Translations under genes and position numbers: made by a program
Part shown: positions 36,362 to 50,100 of the stretch, one piece after another
How positions within the stretch are numbered: position 1 is the stretch's first letter
Layout of the letters: each line of letters starts with the position of its first letter
Notes under the pieces: generated by a model
What the model was told of the DNA's origin: nothing
The model's database searches: none
Seen by the model: the letters and a program-made list of their open reading frames with translations, nothing else
Origin: Pseudoscleropodium purum
Lineage: Eukaryota > Streptophyta > Bryopsida > Hypnales > Brachytheciaceae
Direction of reading: 5' to 3'
Assembly: GCA_963969395.1 (NCBI GenBank)
Contig: OZ017799.1
Span: 3,164,501-3,228,500, forward strand
DNA: 64,000 nt

Positions 36362-39300
36362 CTAGTATAAGTTAACAAACGACTTTTATACAAATAGAGG
36401 GTATGCTTACATTACTTATAAATAAGTAACCAATATTTAAGCTAAGTCACGATAAATTAACTATTATAAAGGAATTATATATGATCAATTAGAGATAGTA
36501 AAATTTAGCAAAAGTATGAGTCAAAGGGGATTGATGAGATCCAAATTGGCAATGAAGACTTGCAATATCCTTCTCAATAGCAACAAGTTTACTAATGAAA
36601 GCACTAATATCACTATATTGTTGCTATAAGTACAACTTGATATTTCCAAGGGCTACACAAAATGAAATATATACAATTGGAAGCAAAGCTAGTTGTTCAA
36701 CTTCTAATATAATTTCTTTTTATTGCTTTCTCCTAATTTTTTGGATGTAAATCGATAATAAAATGTCCCATATGTCCCATTCAAGACCAATTTGAGGAAA
36801 AATATTGAGGTTCAACTTGGTCTCAAATTCCACATACTCTTGAGTTATCATGGTTGAAATAGTCCTATGACTGACTAATAAATTAAACAATTGTTGGAAT
36901 GGCTTATCAACTTTTGCCATCAACTAATCTTGCTCATCTAACTAAAAGTGTCATTGACAACTGTTTCCAACTTAAAAGTAGAAATTAACTTTTTATTCAT
37001 GATTAATTAATACTAAAAAGAATTTAAAAAAGTTCATTAATAACTACTGAGTAATATAACATTGTTAACCAACCTAGACCATTATTCTTCCAAGGAGGGA
37101 TAATGCCTCCCAATATATATCTGGGAGTGAACTTAGCTACAATGTTATAATCTGTTGAGAATCATTTGATGGCCTAGAAGTTGCAATAAGGTAGGAGGCT
37201 GTAATTGCGACCCTCTTCTTGCAACCGCCCCATAGCTAGTTGTAAAATGGATAGAAGGTGATCTTTAAATGGACCATTGTTGCTATTGAATGAATCAAGA
37301 AAATTTTATTTATTTTATTCTAAGAACCAATCATTTCCTCCATGGTTCAGAAATCGCTTTAGAAGTTGCAAGGGGATAGATTTTGGGAGACCTATGGTCA
37401 CAAATAGGTACCTACTACAGAAATCTTTGAAAATTCATAACTAATTCAAAAATGCTTCAAAATATATGAAATCACTTGTGTTAAGTTAGGCATTCATCTT
37501 TCTTTCTTTGAAAAATGAGATAAAAATATTTCTGTTCATGCAAACTTATGAAAAAGGTGGATCAGCCCTCAAAGGGTTGCTTTTTGAGCCTCCTACCTTA
37601 CTAATTTCATTTGCTGAGTAGAAAGTTGCAAGAGAGTTATTGGGTGGCTACTAGATTGAGTTGCTATACTAGAGGTTCTCACTTTTTGTGAAAGCAAAAG
37701 CAAATCCCTAACGTTGATTAACAATGTCATGGTATTTTTTTTTTTAAACTATTATTGAATTTTAACCTATATTTCAGTATCCATTAACTTTGGAGCTCTC
37801 TGACATCCAAAATCTGGACGACGAACAGATTGAAATTCAGTTTTCTTTGTCATTATTGCTTGGATGAAAGTCATCTAATTTGTGGAGATTCTTTATCAAG
37901 TTGTTGTCCTATCCAATGGTTGGATTTGGTGTTACTAGAGTTCATATTTTTCTAAAATTACAAATGTGGAAGTGTGTCAAGCCAAAAATTGCATTGATTT
38001 TAGTTCAAAATTGGATTTGCAAAAATGAGGTCATAGAGTAAAAGAATGTAAAAATTTCAAAAAATCACCACATTAAGAGAACCTTGTTTCAAATCCATTC
38101 CAACAAGTTTTACTAAAAAAATGATAATATTTTTCTTGTAATTGAATTTAGAAGGAATTTAGAAATTTCCCTTTCAAAATTTATAAAAAAATATTGATGA
38201 TAGTAATAGTGAATTTAACCATACAAATGAAATCTACAACTCCTGTTTGTATGTCAATTCCAAAATATTCTTCCAAATAGCACTTTATAATGATTTCCCC
38301 CAAATATTCAATTTTGGAAAAGGATCAAGACATTTAGGGGTTAACCAAGTTTGACTTTAGGATTCCCCATTCAATGATGAGGTGGAGCTTCTCTAAAGTC
38401 TAAAGTACCCTTCGGTGTGCATATCATCGTGTTCCAGCAGTTCCTCATTCGCCCACCAATCCAGAATCTAGAATCTGGAATCTATTGTCTGGGTAGATAT
38501 TGGTCGTGCCTTTCTTTCGCCTCCCCCAGTACAGAGTATTCATGACGTGGCAGGATGTACATTCATCAGATTCTATCCACCCAGTACAATGCTCTGATGA
38601 GGTCAAATGTGCATATATTGAAGATTTCATAGTAATCAATGATCAATATAGATAGATAAAAACTCCAGTTTTCAAAGAAGGCCGGCGTGAATAAAGTGTT
38701 TGTTTGTAATGACTGATTGATGATCAATATACAAGTAAATCATGTATACCCCAGTCTTCTTAATTTCACATTTTTATTAATGAAGTTTTATAACAACATA
38801 AGAACTAATGCTTCTATCTCAAAAATTCCGTTTGCTTTGCTATATTATCACACATTTTGATAATAATAATAAGTTGCAATATCAATGTGACAATATGAAG
38901 GGAAGTATGTGCAAAATGTCAAATGCTATTTTAGAAATTAAGAATCTAGAGGCAATTTTTTTCATTCTTTGTCTAATTTTCTAATATTTGAACTTCATTG
39001 GGATCACTATTGTTATTCTTGTACTCACTATCATGCAATGTTGCTGTGGTAAACAATCCAATGCACATTTTTTTCATGATCCCATAAATATCCTATGATA
39101 TTTTGCATGTCGCCGAGAAAAGATTTTGCTCTCAATTCTAACCCTCTCCACCACTTTCTTGCTTGTGGAGTCTTTTCACAAATGGTAGGCTATCCCAATT
39201 CTAAACTATGATCAAAGAAGTTCAAGGTAGGGCTTTTTTTTACCTTAAAACTTTTCTTTCATCCAAACTAATGCTTGACCATTTTAAAACCACACTTTTT

Positions 39301-39400
39301 GTATGGTGAATTTATTAAAATCAAGGTACAAAACATTTTTATAAAGATGTAAGCAAAAATATGAAAAAAATTCAAGAAAGGATTAAGGCGCTAAGTTAAC
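36362..39400. other. A+T-rich gene-poor DNA
   Basis: Contains one copy of a dispersed repeat at about 37385-37600. A TTAA-family-like right end (CATTTAGGGGTTAA) lies near 38331-38344. A short G+C-richer patch at 38400-38700 has no supportable gene. No coding region seen. Confidence 0.5.
37385..37600. repeat. Dispersed repeat family 3, copy 1
   Basis: Shares the ordered words aaaattcataactaattc, ctccaaaatat-like, (a)cttg(t/g)gtta, catctttctttctttgaaaaa and a tcctacctta-like end with the blocks at 50961-51165 and 55709-55924, all in the same orientation. Diverged; no frame. Confidence 0.5.
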
Positions 39401-39832
39401 TAAAGGAGTTAATCTTTAAAAGTCTCAAACCTCCATATTTTCACTAAAATTGGGCTTCCTAAGACAATGAATTTATTCTTCCTCCTCCCGTGTGAAAGCG
39501 ACACTAGTGAATCCATCGTCAATCTACCCAGTGGCAACATACCTTGAAATCTACGAGACGACGTCTTATCTAAAATGGAGGGTCCGCACCACCCCTGTCT
39601 CTCTCCCCCATTCGCAAGACTACGTACTTGCTTCCCCACCTCCCCAATCGTCCTTGCTCTTCCACTTCTCCGAATTCTCCAAAAGCTTCTCCACATCCTT
39701 TGTAATAGCGCCAGCTCCTAGTTCTGTAAATGGTAGCAGCTGCAATGACCCTCTTCCCTATTCGAACGAACATGTAGCAGTTCCGGGACCAGCATCAAGC
39801 TTCGCAATCCTCGGCACCAGCAATTCAAGCCG
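39401..39832 (+). promoter_or_regulatory. Upstream region of the sigma-factor gene
   Basis: G+C-richer sequence ahead of the first sigma exon. A long plus-strand frame without an ATG near its start (39492-39953) runs through it in another phase than the proposed start. It could be an alternative leader, but it ends in TGA before the exon 1 donor, so it does not join exon 2. Promoter motifs are not clear. Confidence 0.4.
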
Positions 39833-42800
39833 ATGGCGGCATCAGTATCGTCGGCCTGCGCTGCGGTGCTGCCCGCTTCAGAAGGCCGAGGATTCGATGG
39901 GAACGCAAGTGGCAGCATTGGAAGACGCGATGGCGGAATCCAATGCAATATGAGGTTCACCACACGCGCAAGTCGAAAACGAATAGCCTCTCTACGGTGT
40001 GAAGAACCTCTCTTCTCTCTTCATCTTTTTCGAATTTGAGAATTCGGATGAGAATCTTTCTTTTTCGGGGGTCGGGGGTACGAGGATTGTAATGTGGTAG
40101 GGTTTAGCAATCCGTCTAAATTCCGCTAACTTCAACCAAGAATTCGGGTCTCATCCTTGTATTCCCGTTGTGATCCATTCTGGATTTTCCTGGACTTTCT
40201 TGGGTTTTAGAGATTGATGGGATGTTAAGCTGTGGTTTTCAGGAATATGAAGCTCTCGTCGTCGTTATTGAGAATTCGCCCTTCCCAAAGGGCTGTGCAA
40301 AGCCGAGTCCTCAAAGTGGGCGATGTTTTGGTGACGGAGAGGAGCGAGGAAGGCGTGTTGGCGGCCGAGGAAGCGATGGCGTTGGCTTTGGCAGCTGCCA
40401 AAGCTGCGCGGGACGCAGCTTCCTTCGCGGATGCGATGGTGGTGGAGAACGAGGCGTTTCCGACGGAATTCGACTTGCTGAGGTTAGAACGAGCCAGGTT
40501 GAGCGACATGGAGCATTCGTTTCGGATGGAGTATGATGCGGAGGCGGCCATGTTGGAGGCCGAGCAGAGTTGTGTGCAGAAGCTGGAGTCGATCTTGAGA
40601 GGGGTGTCGAGTCTCATTGTGGAGGCAGAGGACACCGCAACTGTTGTGCCAAATTTAGGTACATTGCCGAAATCATGGTCGTAGAATCTTTTCTTGAAAA
40701 CTGCGTTTGGCGAAATCATGGAAGAAGCTTATCAGGACGAGGAGTCTCTCATTTGTGTAGAATGTGTTTAATTTACTTCTTCCTAAAAGGGTCAAGATAA
40801 AGTTCAGAACCTACTTTCGTGCAAGAAGCTTCTCTGAAAGAAGAATCTCTCATTGTTTAGAATGTGTTGTATCTTCTTTTCTCTGAAAGGATGAAGATAA
40901 GGTTCAAAACCTACTTTCCTGCTCAAAGCTTCTCTGAAAGAAGAATCTCTCATTTGTGTAGAATGTGTTTCTACTCCCGTTAAGGATCAAGATAAGGTTC
41001 AATACGTACTTTCTTGCAAGAGGGGTCAAGATAAGGTTCAAAACTTTCTTGTAGTTTTGAGTGGAGACTTTGTATTGTCCGATTTTGCTTATGTTTTGAC
41101 CAACTCATGCAATGTGCTTATCTGATTCTGATGATGTAAAGTCTAGCCCCGTCTAATTTCTACTTTTCACAATATGATCAATGGAATTGGTAATTTTAAT
41201 ATTGGGAGACCTTGGTTCTTTAGGGGTTAATGATGCAGGCGAATTAAAATCTGTTGATCCTCTTAAACCCTAGACTAGATAAGATAGAGTTTTCCACTCT
41301 TGAGCACTTCGTAAGGAAGTTCATTATCCAAACCTCTTCAATCTTACCGCCTGGGTCCCAACTTTTACACTATGATATACGTTGAATGTTTGACAAGCGT
41401 TCAATGACTGTCGCATATGTGCTCGATTTTCTAGAATATTGTTTCAGTCTTAGTAAAGAGGTTTGAGTGTGTAGATATGAGTATAATAGAGGTTGCAGTA
41501 CAAGGCGTTTCATGTGGAGGTGATATCATTGGTAAATACTAAACTTATGTGTGACTTGCAGATTCTAATGACGCCTCGAATTCGGAGGAATTGCCTCGAA
41601 TTCGCAGTGTAGACGTGACAGTGAAGTCTAGGCGTAGAGGGGAGAGGATGAGAAGGCGGGAGCGAGCATTGGAGAAAGCGGAGAAGGTTGCCACTGCTCT
41701 TGCATCCGCGCCTGCTGTGCCGAAGCCTAAGAAACCGCAGATTGCATCGGACCCTTCAGACCCCATTCGTGCGTATTTGCGTGACATTGGGAGAACCAAG
41801 TTGCTTACATCAAAAGAAGAAGTTGATCTTTCTTTAAAGATTCAGGTACATTATAACATGTAGATGCCTACACTTTTGAGATGTACCCTGGGCGCATTGT
41901 ACTATTTTTTTCATACTGTAGTTATTAAGATTTACTAACCTTGTAGCTCTCTCGTCGTTTTAGGATCTTCTGAAACTAGAGAGGGTGCACAGTGATCTTC
42001 AGCGAGAGGTAGGTAGGGAGCCCACCATTGGAGAGTGGAGTCGAGCGGTAGGAATGGAACAGAATGCTTTTGAATTGCGCCTTAAGGAAGGTCGGTTCTC
42101 CAAGGATAAGATGGTGAACTCGAATTTGCGGTTGGTCGTTTCTATTGCCAAAATCTATCAGGGCCGAGGGATGACTCTTCAAGACTTGATTCAGGTTCGT
42201 TGCCAACCCTGTCTCTTCGATTGTAGGAATATTGTTTCTGAGAAAATATATCTTATTTCAAAAGAATTATGTCGACTAGGAGATTAATTTTGCAGCCGCT
42301 TTCTCAATAGAATTGATGGGTAGGATTGGAATTTGGAGACCTTAACGTGGTAGAGTGAAATCCTGATTCTGAGTTTGTCTTGTTGCTTCGTTGGAACAGG
42401 AAGGGAGCGTGGGATTGATAAAGGGAGTCGAGAAGTTTGACCCGACTAAGGGGTTTAAGTTTAGTACTTATGCACATTGGTGGATTAGGCAGGCTGTAAC
42501 ACGAGCAATTGCGGATCAATCTAGGACCATTCGTTTACCAGTGAGTGCCATTTCATCTCGCCCTATTCATCCCGAGTTCGTATTATGACCAAAAAATTTC
42601 ATGTCACTGCTGACGGGTTTCCCCAGACTACAGAACGAAGCATCAGACTTGAGTCGGATTCCGAGGTTTATTTGGGGTTTCAGCGACTGACTTAAGAAGT
42701 GTACAAGAATGTGAGCTTCTTACACTGAGCTGATTGCCAATTGGATTCAGGAAATAACATCTTTGATATGCTGCTGTTTTGGACAGATTCATTTATATGA

Positions 42801-43392
42801 AGTCATTTCACGCATCAACAGAGCTAAGAAGGTTCTATATCAGGAGCACGGGCGGCAGCCACGTGACGAGGAAATCGCTGAATTGGTCGGTTTGACGGTA
42901 GAGAAGATGCATTCTGTAATAAAGTCAACTAGAGCCCCAAGTTCAATGGAGCGGCCCATTGGCAATGATCAAGATACTACAGTCGGGGTAAGTGTTATAA
43001 CAAATTAATAGTGATGGATAGGATTGTCTTAACTAGAACAAGTATGGTATCAACTGATGCCGCTCTGCCTAATGCAAATTATTTGATGTTTACAGGAGCT
43101 GGTTGCTGATAAAGACTTTGAATCACCTGAGGAGGCCATTGTAAAGCAGTTGCTCAAACAAGACCTCGACGGTGTGCTACGCACCCTGAATCCGAGGGAG
43201 AGGGAGGTGCTCAGACTGCGATTTGGGTTGGACGATGGAAGGCTCAGGACTCTAGAAGAAATAGGCACCATTTTTAAGGTTACTCGTGAGAGGATAAGAC
43301 AAATTGAGGCAAAAGCAATGCGGAAGCTGAGACAACCAAGCCGGAACAGCGCCCTACGGGAGTACCTAGATGTGAAAACAGAATTCGAATGA
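39833..43392 (+). CDS. SIG: Plastid sigma factor (sigma-70 family) of nuclear origin
   Basis: Seven exons join in phase to 563 aa: 39833-39954, 40243-40658, 41562-41845, 41964-42194, 42400-42540, 42787-42987, 43096-43392. The N-terminal half is alanine-rich and poorly conserved, including [18 protein letters not shown] as in plant SIG proteins, and starts with a transit-peptide-like stretch. The core begins with [11 protein letters not shown] (region 1.2, around 250). Region 2 covers about 323-398 ([39 protein letters not shown]), region 3 about 399-470, and region 4.2 has the -35-binding helix-turn-helix at 517-543 (TLEEIG...[14 protein letters not shown]). It would direct the bacterial-type plastid RNA polymerase to promoters. 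Which SIG subclass it belongs to is not decided here. The ATG is the only one in frame after an upstream stop. Confidence 0.93.
40720..41045. repeat. About 100-bp tandem repeat in sigma intron 2
   Basis: Three and a part copies of a unit with (a)agcttctctgaaagaaga, atctctcatttgtgtagaat, then tcaagataaggttcaaaacc. The agctt word occurs at about 40724, 40827 and 40926. The whole array is inside the 903-base intron. Confidence 0.85.
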
Positions 43393-44006
43393 GAATGCCT
43401 ACATTTAATTTGTATTGAATCAAGAGCACATTAGAAATTTACAAAGATTAGTGCTACAACCAGGGTTCACGTTGTTATATAAATTTTCTGTGAAGATGGT
43501 CCCCATTATTTGACTTAATATGACCGGGGAGAAAATTTCTCCTACCTCATAGAATCGTAAGAAAACCCTCTCTGAAAGCGATGATCACGTGCATCTTCTA
43601 GTCACAAATCAAGAACCGATGTACATGATAGAGCAACCTACTGATCTGCGTTTACACTGTACTTTACAAGATGTAATACATGGCGCGTATTTGAAAACTT
43701 GCTTTCTGAACATTCAAGCATTATTCGGGAGACAGACGAGAGAGAGAACGCCCACAAGGGGTAAAACAATTTAGTGACAGTAAAAATAATTTAATAATAG
43801 GTAGAACAGAATCCAAATCACCAAAGAATTGCAGACGCCGGCACCCTACCTCCTACCCAACCCACTCCCATTAATGAAATAATATAATATCATCTCCTCT
43901 TCAGAACAGGCTTAACTACCTAAATTAATCGAATTCCAATCGATCATCCGGATCATCAATCAATGCACAATCTGAGAGCTTTCTCTTTCCTCGTATATCA
44001 ACTCAG
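43393..44006. other. Convergent 3' ends of the sigma and GDSL genes
   Basis: About 610 bases between the two stop codons, which face each other. A+T-rich, presumably both 3' UTRs. No other feature seen. Confidence 0.5.
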
Positions 44007-46820
44007 CTAGCCCTGCAACTGGAGCGCCGCCAGCTGCTTGATATTGATGGGGTAAATGTCCGTCGTGGTGCCCGAGAAGAAGCGTTGGCCGATGACAACG
44101 TTGGCAGCGTCAGTTGGGTGGTAAGGGTCCCAGAAGAAATGGTTTTTTCTGTTGGTGCAGAATGGGACGCCAGGAAAGCAAGGCGATAAGCCATAGTATA
44201 AGCCCACTGGAACACCACAGCACGCTCGGTCTGCTGTCACAAAACCTGCTGACAATCACCAACAGCACATTAATTAAATGGTATCTAATTAAACAGATTG
44301 TTCAATTCAAGGGAAGTATTCTGCAGAATATCAGCTGCTTTTCACAAGGAATTCGCAACAGTGTTAATGGTTTAGACTTCTTCAAAATGATCGATGGAAT
44401 AGTCTACTAGTATTTGAATTTCGTTCGAAGAGAGATTCTGCACCTAATTATATGATCACCAAGCATAATAATTACAACCAACCATACAACCACGTTAATG
44501 TATTGCTAGCTAAACCAATTCTGCAATTGAAGGAAATCGTTCTACAAAACACTCTCCTTTTCACAAAGCATTGTCTTCCTTTATTTTCGCTTTAATTTCA
44601 TTTGATTTGGTTCAATGTGCCACGACTTGACTCTAATTAACTCGAAGTTAGTTGGCATTGTTCTCAAAAGGTGCGTAGAATGGAACGATTCTGACAAGGT
44701 TAATGTTGAACTCGTCAGAATGACTTATTGATGTCAAGGCATTAAATGACATTATTGATGTCATCATAATGCATTACAATGACAGAGTTACGTTCTAACA
44801 ACTTCCCAATATCAATCCTAGCGAGACTCAAAGTTCCGCTCTTCTCTAGTGTTGCCATTAGAGCTCAAGAATGAATGTAATGAATGTAACAGTGTTACTA
44901 GAGTTGAATGAGGGCAGGTAATCAGAATGGTAGAGAGATTGCGCATACCGAAGCCGGAAGGGTTGTTGATGATCTGACTGACAACATTGTAAGAATTAGC
45001 CATGACGAACTTTGCATAGGGGTATCTGCTATTGAACTCTTTCACAAGAGACTTGAGGGCGGCGTTGAAGCCCACAACAAGTGCGTTGTCCGACTGTACG
45101 CACTGGCCCTCTTTTGTGGAGTTCAGGGTCAGTCGGTATGGTATGCATCCCAGAGGTCCCACATTCGAAAGGATAAACTTCCGTGCACCAAGGTTCACCA
45201 ACGCCTGCAATACAATACAATACAATACTATAATGACTATAAGAACCAGTTTGCACACAAGTACAAAAAATTATATATATATATCGAATGTTAGTTACCC
45301 ATTGGACCACATATCCATGAATTAAAAATGACTATAGTACAGAATATGATTAAGATGGGACTAAGTTCTACATCATAAGAAGCAGCGAAGAACAGTACAT
45401 GTCTTCATCAAAAAAAAAAAAAAAGGAGGACATGCAAAATAGAAAGTCTGCATGCATGCAAACTACGTGAACCTGCTAGTAAAAATATGAACTGACCGTC
45501 AGTTGCCGGCGATAGGTGTTAATAATTCTGGCTTGAAATTGCGGAGGGGTGTAGAGCCTCGGTGAAGGAGAACCAACGACCCAGTAGTTGTTGAGGTAAT
45601 CGTTGGAGCCCATGGTCACAGAGTAGATCGAGTTTTTGATCAGTGCCGGTCCTGCTGTTGCTCCCAAAATCTGCAGGATCTGCGTGGTGGTGTTCCTGAA
45701 GTTGCTAATTTGTTGCCACATTGGAATTCGGTTCACCTGAAACCAATGTAAACGTAGAAACATAGTTAGATACAATGAAGGACACTATCTACGTCACTTA
45801 AACAAGTTCAACACGACAAGTGAGATGTTTGAGAAATTACTATCTAGCGGTGGAGACATTCTAGGGCAAAAAAAACAAGTTCATTGAGATCAAATTCTTA
45901 ACACGATATGCGAACACCTTATGCAATTTCAGAGTGGGAGGTAGTAGACCACATCTAGTGACAGTAGCCAACCTTGTTTCCACTCCTAGATCAATAACAT
46001 AAAACCGTTAATAACCAAGTCACGCTTACACTCCTCGCAAACTTATAAGGACAGACAAGTTTTGATCGAAAAAGATCCGTTGCTGTTGGTAGAGGTAACA
46101 AAATCAGCTCCCTACCGCCCGGTGTTAAAACCTCAAAATTAGAATGGACAATAATTTCATGACTTCAAAATGAATAGAGTTGATGAAACCTAACGCTGAT
46201 GAGCGTTCTTAACGACATGAAAAGAGGATCGACTAATTAATGCTTACGAAATTGAATCCCGTGAAGTCCAAGATTCCTGACCCTCCAGAAGCATAGTTCA
46301 CTCCTTGTAGAATCGCTTTGCCCTTCGTTGCAGGGTCCAGAAACGCAGGCACAAACGGTACCCCCAGGAGTTGCCCTGCCAATTCAGAACCAATTCAACA
46401 CAACACACGCGTATTCAAAATCGGCTACCACGGGACTACTAATTATTTAAGCCTCATATCACATTTCATTCCAACAGTCGGAAAAGAGAAAAAGAAAAAA
46501 CTCTGAGAACCAAATTCTGGTTTACAGAACCCGTCACACTACACACCAATAATATCTGGAACAGTTCTTCCATTGCAAAACCTGCCAGTCGCCTTCGGCC
46601 CTCCAGGAAAATCCACGCCATTGGCTCCATAATTGGCTCTTGCCAAAGAGCCAATGTAGTTGTTGTTGCCAGCATCCACAAGGGAGTCTCCAAATATAAA
46701 ACTAGCCTTCGGGAAAGTACTCCCTCTCCCATTCGGAGCATTCGGAGCAGCTCCATTGAGCTTCACACTGGTGAAGCAAATCAGAGTCCATACAGCCCAC
46801 CTCTGGAATGCCATCCTCAT
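44007..46820 (-). CDS. Secreted GDSL esterase/lipase
   Basis: Five exons on the minus strand, 46547-46820, 46248-46375, 45497-45736, 44949-45204 and 44007-44245, give 378 aa, the normal size for plant GDSL esterase/lipases. The N-terminus is a hydrophobic signal peptide (about residues 1-24). Block I FIFGDSLVDAGNNNY carries the nucleophile Ser46. The oxyanion-hole glycine lies in NYASGGSG (118-125) and the Asn in GSNDYLNNY (Asn179). Block V FWDPYHPTDAAN has the catalytic Asp339 and His342. All catalytic residues are present. Probably secreted to the cell wall and acting on ester bonds of lipids, cutin-type or cell-wall substrates; the exact substrate is unknown. The start is the first of two nearby ATGs (46820). 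Confidence 0.94.
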
Positions 46821-47160
46821 AGTCCGAGTACCCTTGTTTCAAAAGAAACAAAAGAGATGGTCGAACGGATCCCGTTTCTTCCAGAGTCTTGCTCAAGAGA
46901 CCCTGAGAATTGGGATTTCCTGGAGCCTCTTGCATCAGGGAAAGGGGGAGGCGGAAGGCTGGGAGTTCATATAAGGAAGGGAGTTAGTGGGAGTAGTGTT
47001 GGTGAGAATATCATAATGAGAGTGCGCCGCCAAGGGAAGGGAGCTGTACTTACGCCCACTTCTTTGGCTGCTGCTTGCCTGGCTGTTCATTGAGTTGGGT
47101 TGGGTGCTGACTGCGGAGACTGGAGTTCAGTAATTGCTGCATGGATGCTTCAGAATTAGT
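46821..47160 (-). promoter_or_regulatory. Upstream region of the GDSL gene
   Basis: G+C-richer DNA directly 5' of the ATG, falling to A+T-rich beyond about 47160. Presumed 5' UTR and promoter; no clear TATA box was singled out. Confidence 0.35.
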
Positions 47161-50100
47161 TGCTTACTTAATCATGGAATTAATTGTTTAATTAAGCTTG
47201 TAATTAAATGTGGAAGCAAGTCGGTTGTGGCTTGACTTAACTTATTAATTCTCTCTTTGGTTTTTTAATCTGTGTTCCAAGCATGCACCGACAACCAGGT
47301 TTTTTTTATTTCGTTTGTTTGGAGAAAAGCAGAAAACATTCTCAACCTCCCGTTTAACTTACTGTAAGGTAGAAGTACCTATTTCGGATAACTTAAACAT
47401 TTCAGACTGGATGATGTGGGAAAGTTATAGGGAACTGAGTTCAGTGTGTGCAAAAATAAGGTTGTGGAAGAATGCCTAAAATTTTTTTAAATAAATCTCT
47501 AAAAATGAATGTTTTAATGAATATAAAAGTGGATTTTGCACCCAAAACCATTCCAGTTCCATAGACTCACCTATTGTGGTTAGCTTTGGCACTTCTCCCT
47601 AAGCCAAGAGGAAAGAGAGATGAATGGATGAAAAAGTACAAACCAAGAATCTTTTTCAATGACCATTGCATTCAGTTATTGTCCACAATAGATTAGCCTA
47701 TGAAACAATTACAAGGAGCCTGTCCAAAATAGGTACTTTACCTTAGTTATATTAACTTCATGGCAACTTAGGCAATGATAAAAAAAAAATTGGAGGGGGA
47801 GACTAATAGTTATGTTACAAAAAATTATGAAAGTACAAAAAGTGCAAAAAAAAAATCTCGAAGAGCACCTCCATGGGTTGCAAAAGAATGGTTTGGCAAG
47901 AGGTATGTTGTGGCTAAATTTAAGGGAGTTTCCTCTAATTGGGCAATTGCAATTTAGATTTGGGAGGATTGGCCTCTCCAAACTTTGCTTGATGCACTTC
48001 AAATAACAAAGCCTTACATGTTTGAAGTGCGTCATATTTGATGTTGTTGAAGAAGACGAGCACTTTCTCTAATGGCACCATGTGGTTGAGGCTCGGTATG
48101 TAGAAGGAGTAAGCAATAATTAAGTACTACTAGAGATTTGCAATAGAGCAAATGAATTACTCACAAATTTCAATTTTAACAATGGATAAATGCACACCTA
48201 CGTTGTCATATTGCAAATGCAAACATTTTGTAAAAATATGTATAATTACATTATTTAAATTAGTTTTGATATTTATAATATAGTAAAGGAGATGACATCA
48301 TTTGCAGTGACTTCAAGATTACGCCTTTTCACTATTATGATTGGCAACTATAAAAACAAAGACTCATTTAAGAACTTCATTGTATTTGATGATTATTTTT
48401 ATTTGTTTTCCATTTAGATTTTAATATGTTGAATTAAAAGGGTTTTATTTGAATCTCAAGATGAAGAATCTCAATTAGAATATGAGTTTGAATTTTCTTT
48501 ATTACAACTACCAGATTAACCTCAACTACCACTGAATTTTTCATTGTTGTATGGGCAACCACAATATGAAATTGAGCTTTTTCGATCACCCAAAAAACCT
48601 TGCATGAAGAAAAGATGGCACAAAGGTCTTTAAGTATGACACTTGAGCTTTGGTGACCTTATTGCAAAATGGATGTATTGAGTTTAATAATCATGAAGTG
48701 ACATTTAAAGAGTGTTTTAAAGGTTTAAACGACGATCAATATTATTATTGCATGGTCAAGCTTATTGAAAGGATTTGTGGTCTCAATGATGGTTAAAGAA
48801 ACTAATTAATCTATAACTAAGGTTGATTGTGCCATTTATGTCTCTACTATTGTCAAATACATCCTCAAGTTCATGTAGATGGAATGATATTCCAATTAAA
48901 ACTTTATTTCTTTTACCTCTATTATACATATATTCATTTTCAATTTTTCATTCCGTATTTAAAGTATTTTTCTAAAATAATTTTGTGTTTGTGAAGTTGT
49001 ACAAAGAAAATATTCAAATAATTTTTCTTTTAATAACTTTAGATTGATTTCTCTTTTAGCTAAAGGTTTGAAATTAATCTTATAGTCAAAATAAATGACC
49101 TTTAATTGATATGAGAGCCACTTCAACAAATTGTGGGTTGAAATTCACTTGTTCTGCATACTTTAAATAAAAAATCAAATGGAAGAAAAAGAGGGTACTA
49201 TTCATCATCTCTCTCTTTATTGTTTGTAAAGTTTGAAAGTTTGAAAGGCCATAGTGTATTGTATTTTAAAAATTTTGAAATAAAATTTCAAGGAGTTGTA
49301 TATCATAATGTTGTGTTTTCAAATTAATCTCACTTTCTTGATTTGAAGTTGTTAATCAAGAGTTGTGCTAATTTGAACAAAGGAAAGTCTATTACCTTCA
49401 ATGAAAAAAACAAAAATTTCTATTAGCCATAAAAAAAACAGATAAGTTTTTGGCTTACAACAAAAATTTTAAAAAGTATAAATTTTTATTTTATCTTATG
49501 AAACTATCACTTATTATATTTGAAATTTGTATGAGTTAGTTGTAAGTAACAAAGTGAAGAAGGATTTGTTGTCCTCTTTTTCTCAAGGCCAAAATTTTGA
49601 TGGCAATAAAAGCTAAATAAAGCTTTAAAATGAGTTGAAATTTAAAGGAGAAATAAAAAATAATATTGGCTTTCTAAAAAGCCATCATTCATCTCATTTA
49701 AGTTTTGAATAAAACTACAACACTGATTTAAAATTCAACAAAGGAGTTGGAGTTGGAGTTGGAAGTTGGAAGAGACTTTGTAAAGACTCGTGTGTTGTGA
49801 CTTGTAGCTTGTTTTTCCTTGTAAACTTTGTTGTTGTAAGTGGCATGGGTGAAACCATTACTTAATTTCTTTTTGTTTTGCATACACAATGAAGTGGAGT
49901 TCATCACCTATATGGTTGTATTTTTTTGTTGTTTTCATTGGTAAGGCAAAATTGTTGATCACTGTAGTTTTGAAGTTTAAGAACAAATGCCTTAGATGGT
50001 TCAACTCGTCATTTAATTGTCCCGTTTTATCCATCTAAAGCCCATGATTTCTTAATCCAATCTTGGCCCATGAATCAATTTAGAGACATACAAGATAGGT

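Noticed and set aside
39492..39953. 153-codon frame as the first sigma exon
   Set aside because: It has no ATG near its start and ends in TGA before the donor at 39955. The frame starting at ATG 39833 joins exon 2 in phase.
47775..47957. Lysine-rich 60-codon frame
   Set aside because: Composition follows the A-rich DNA and there is no motif or gene context.
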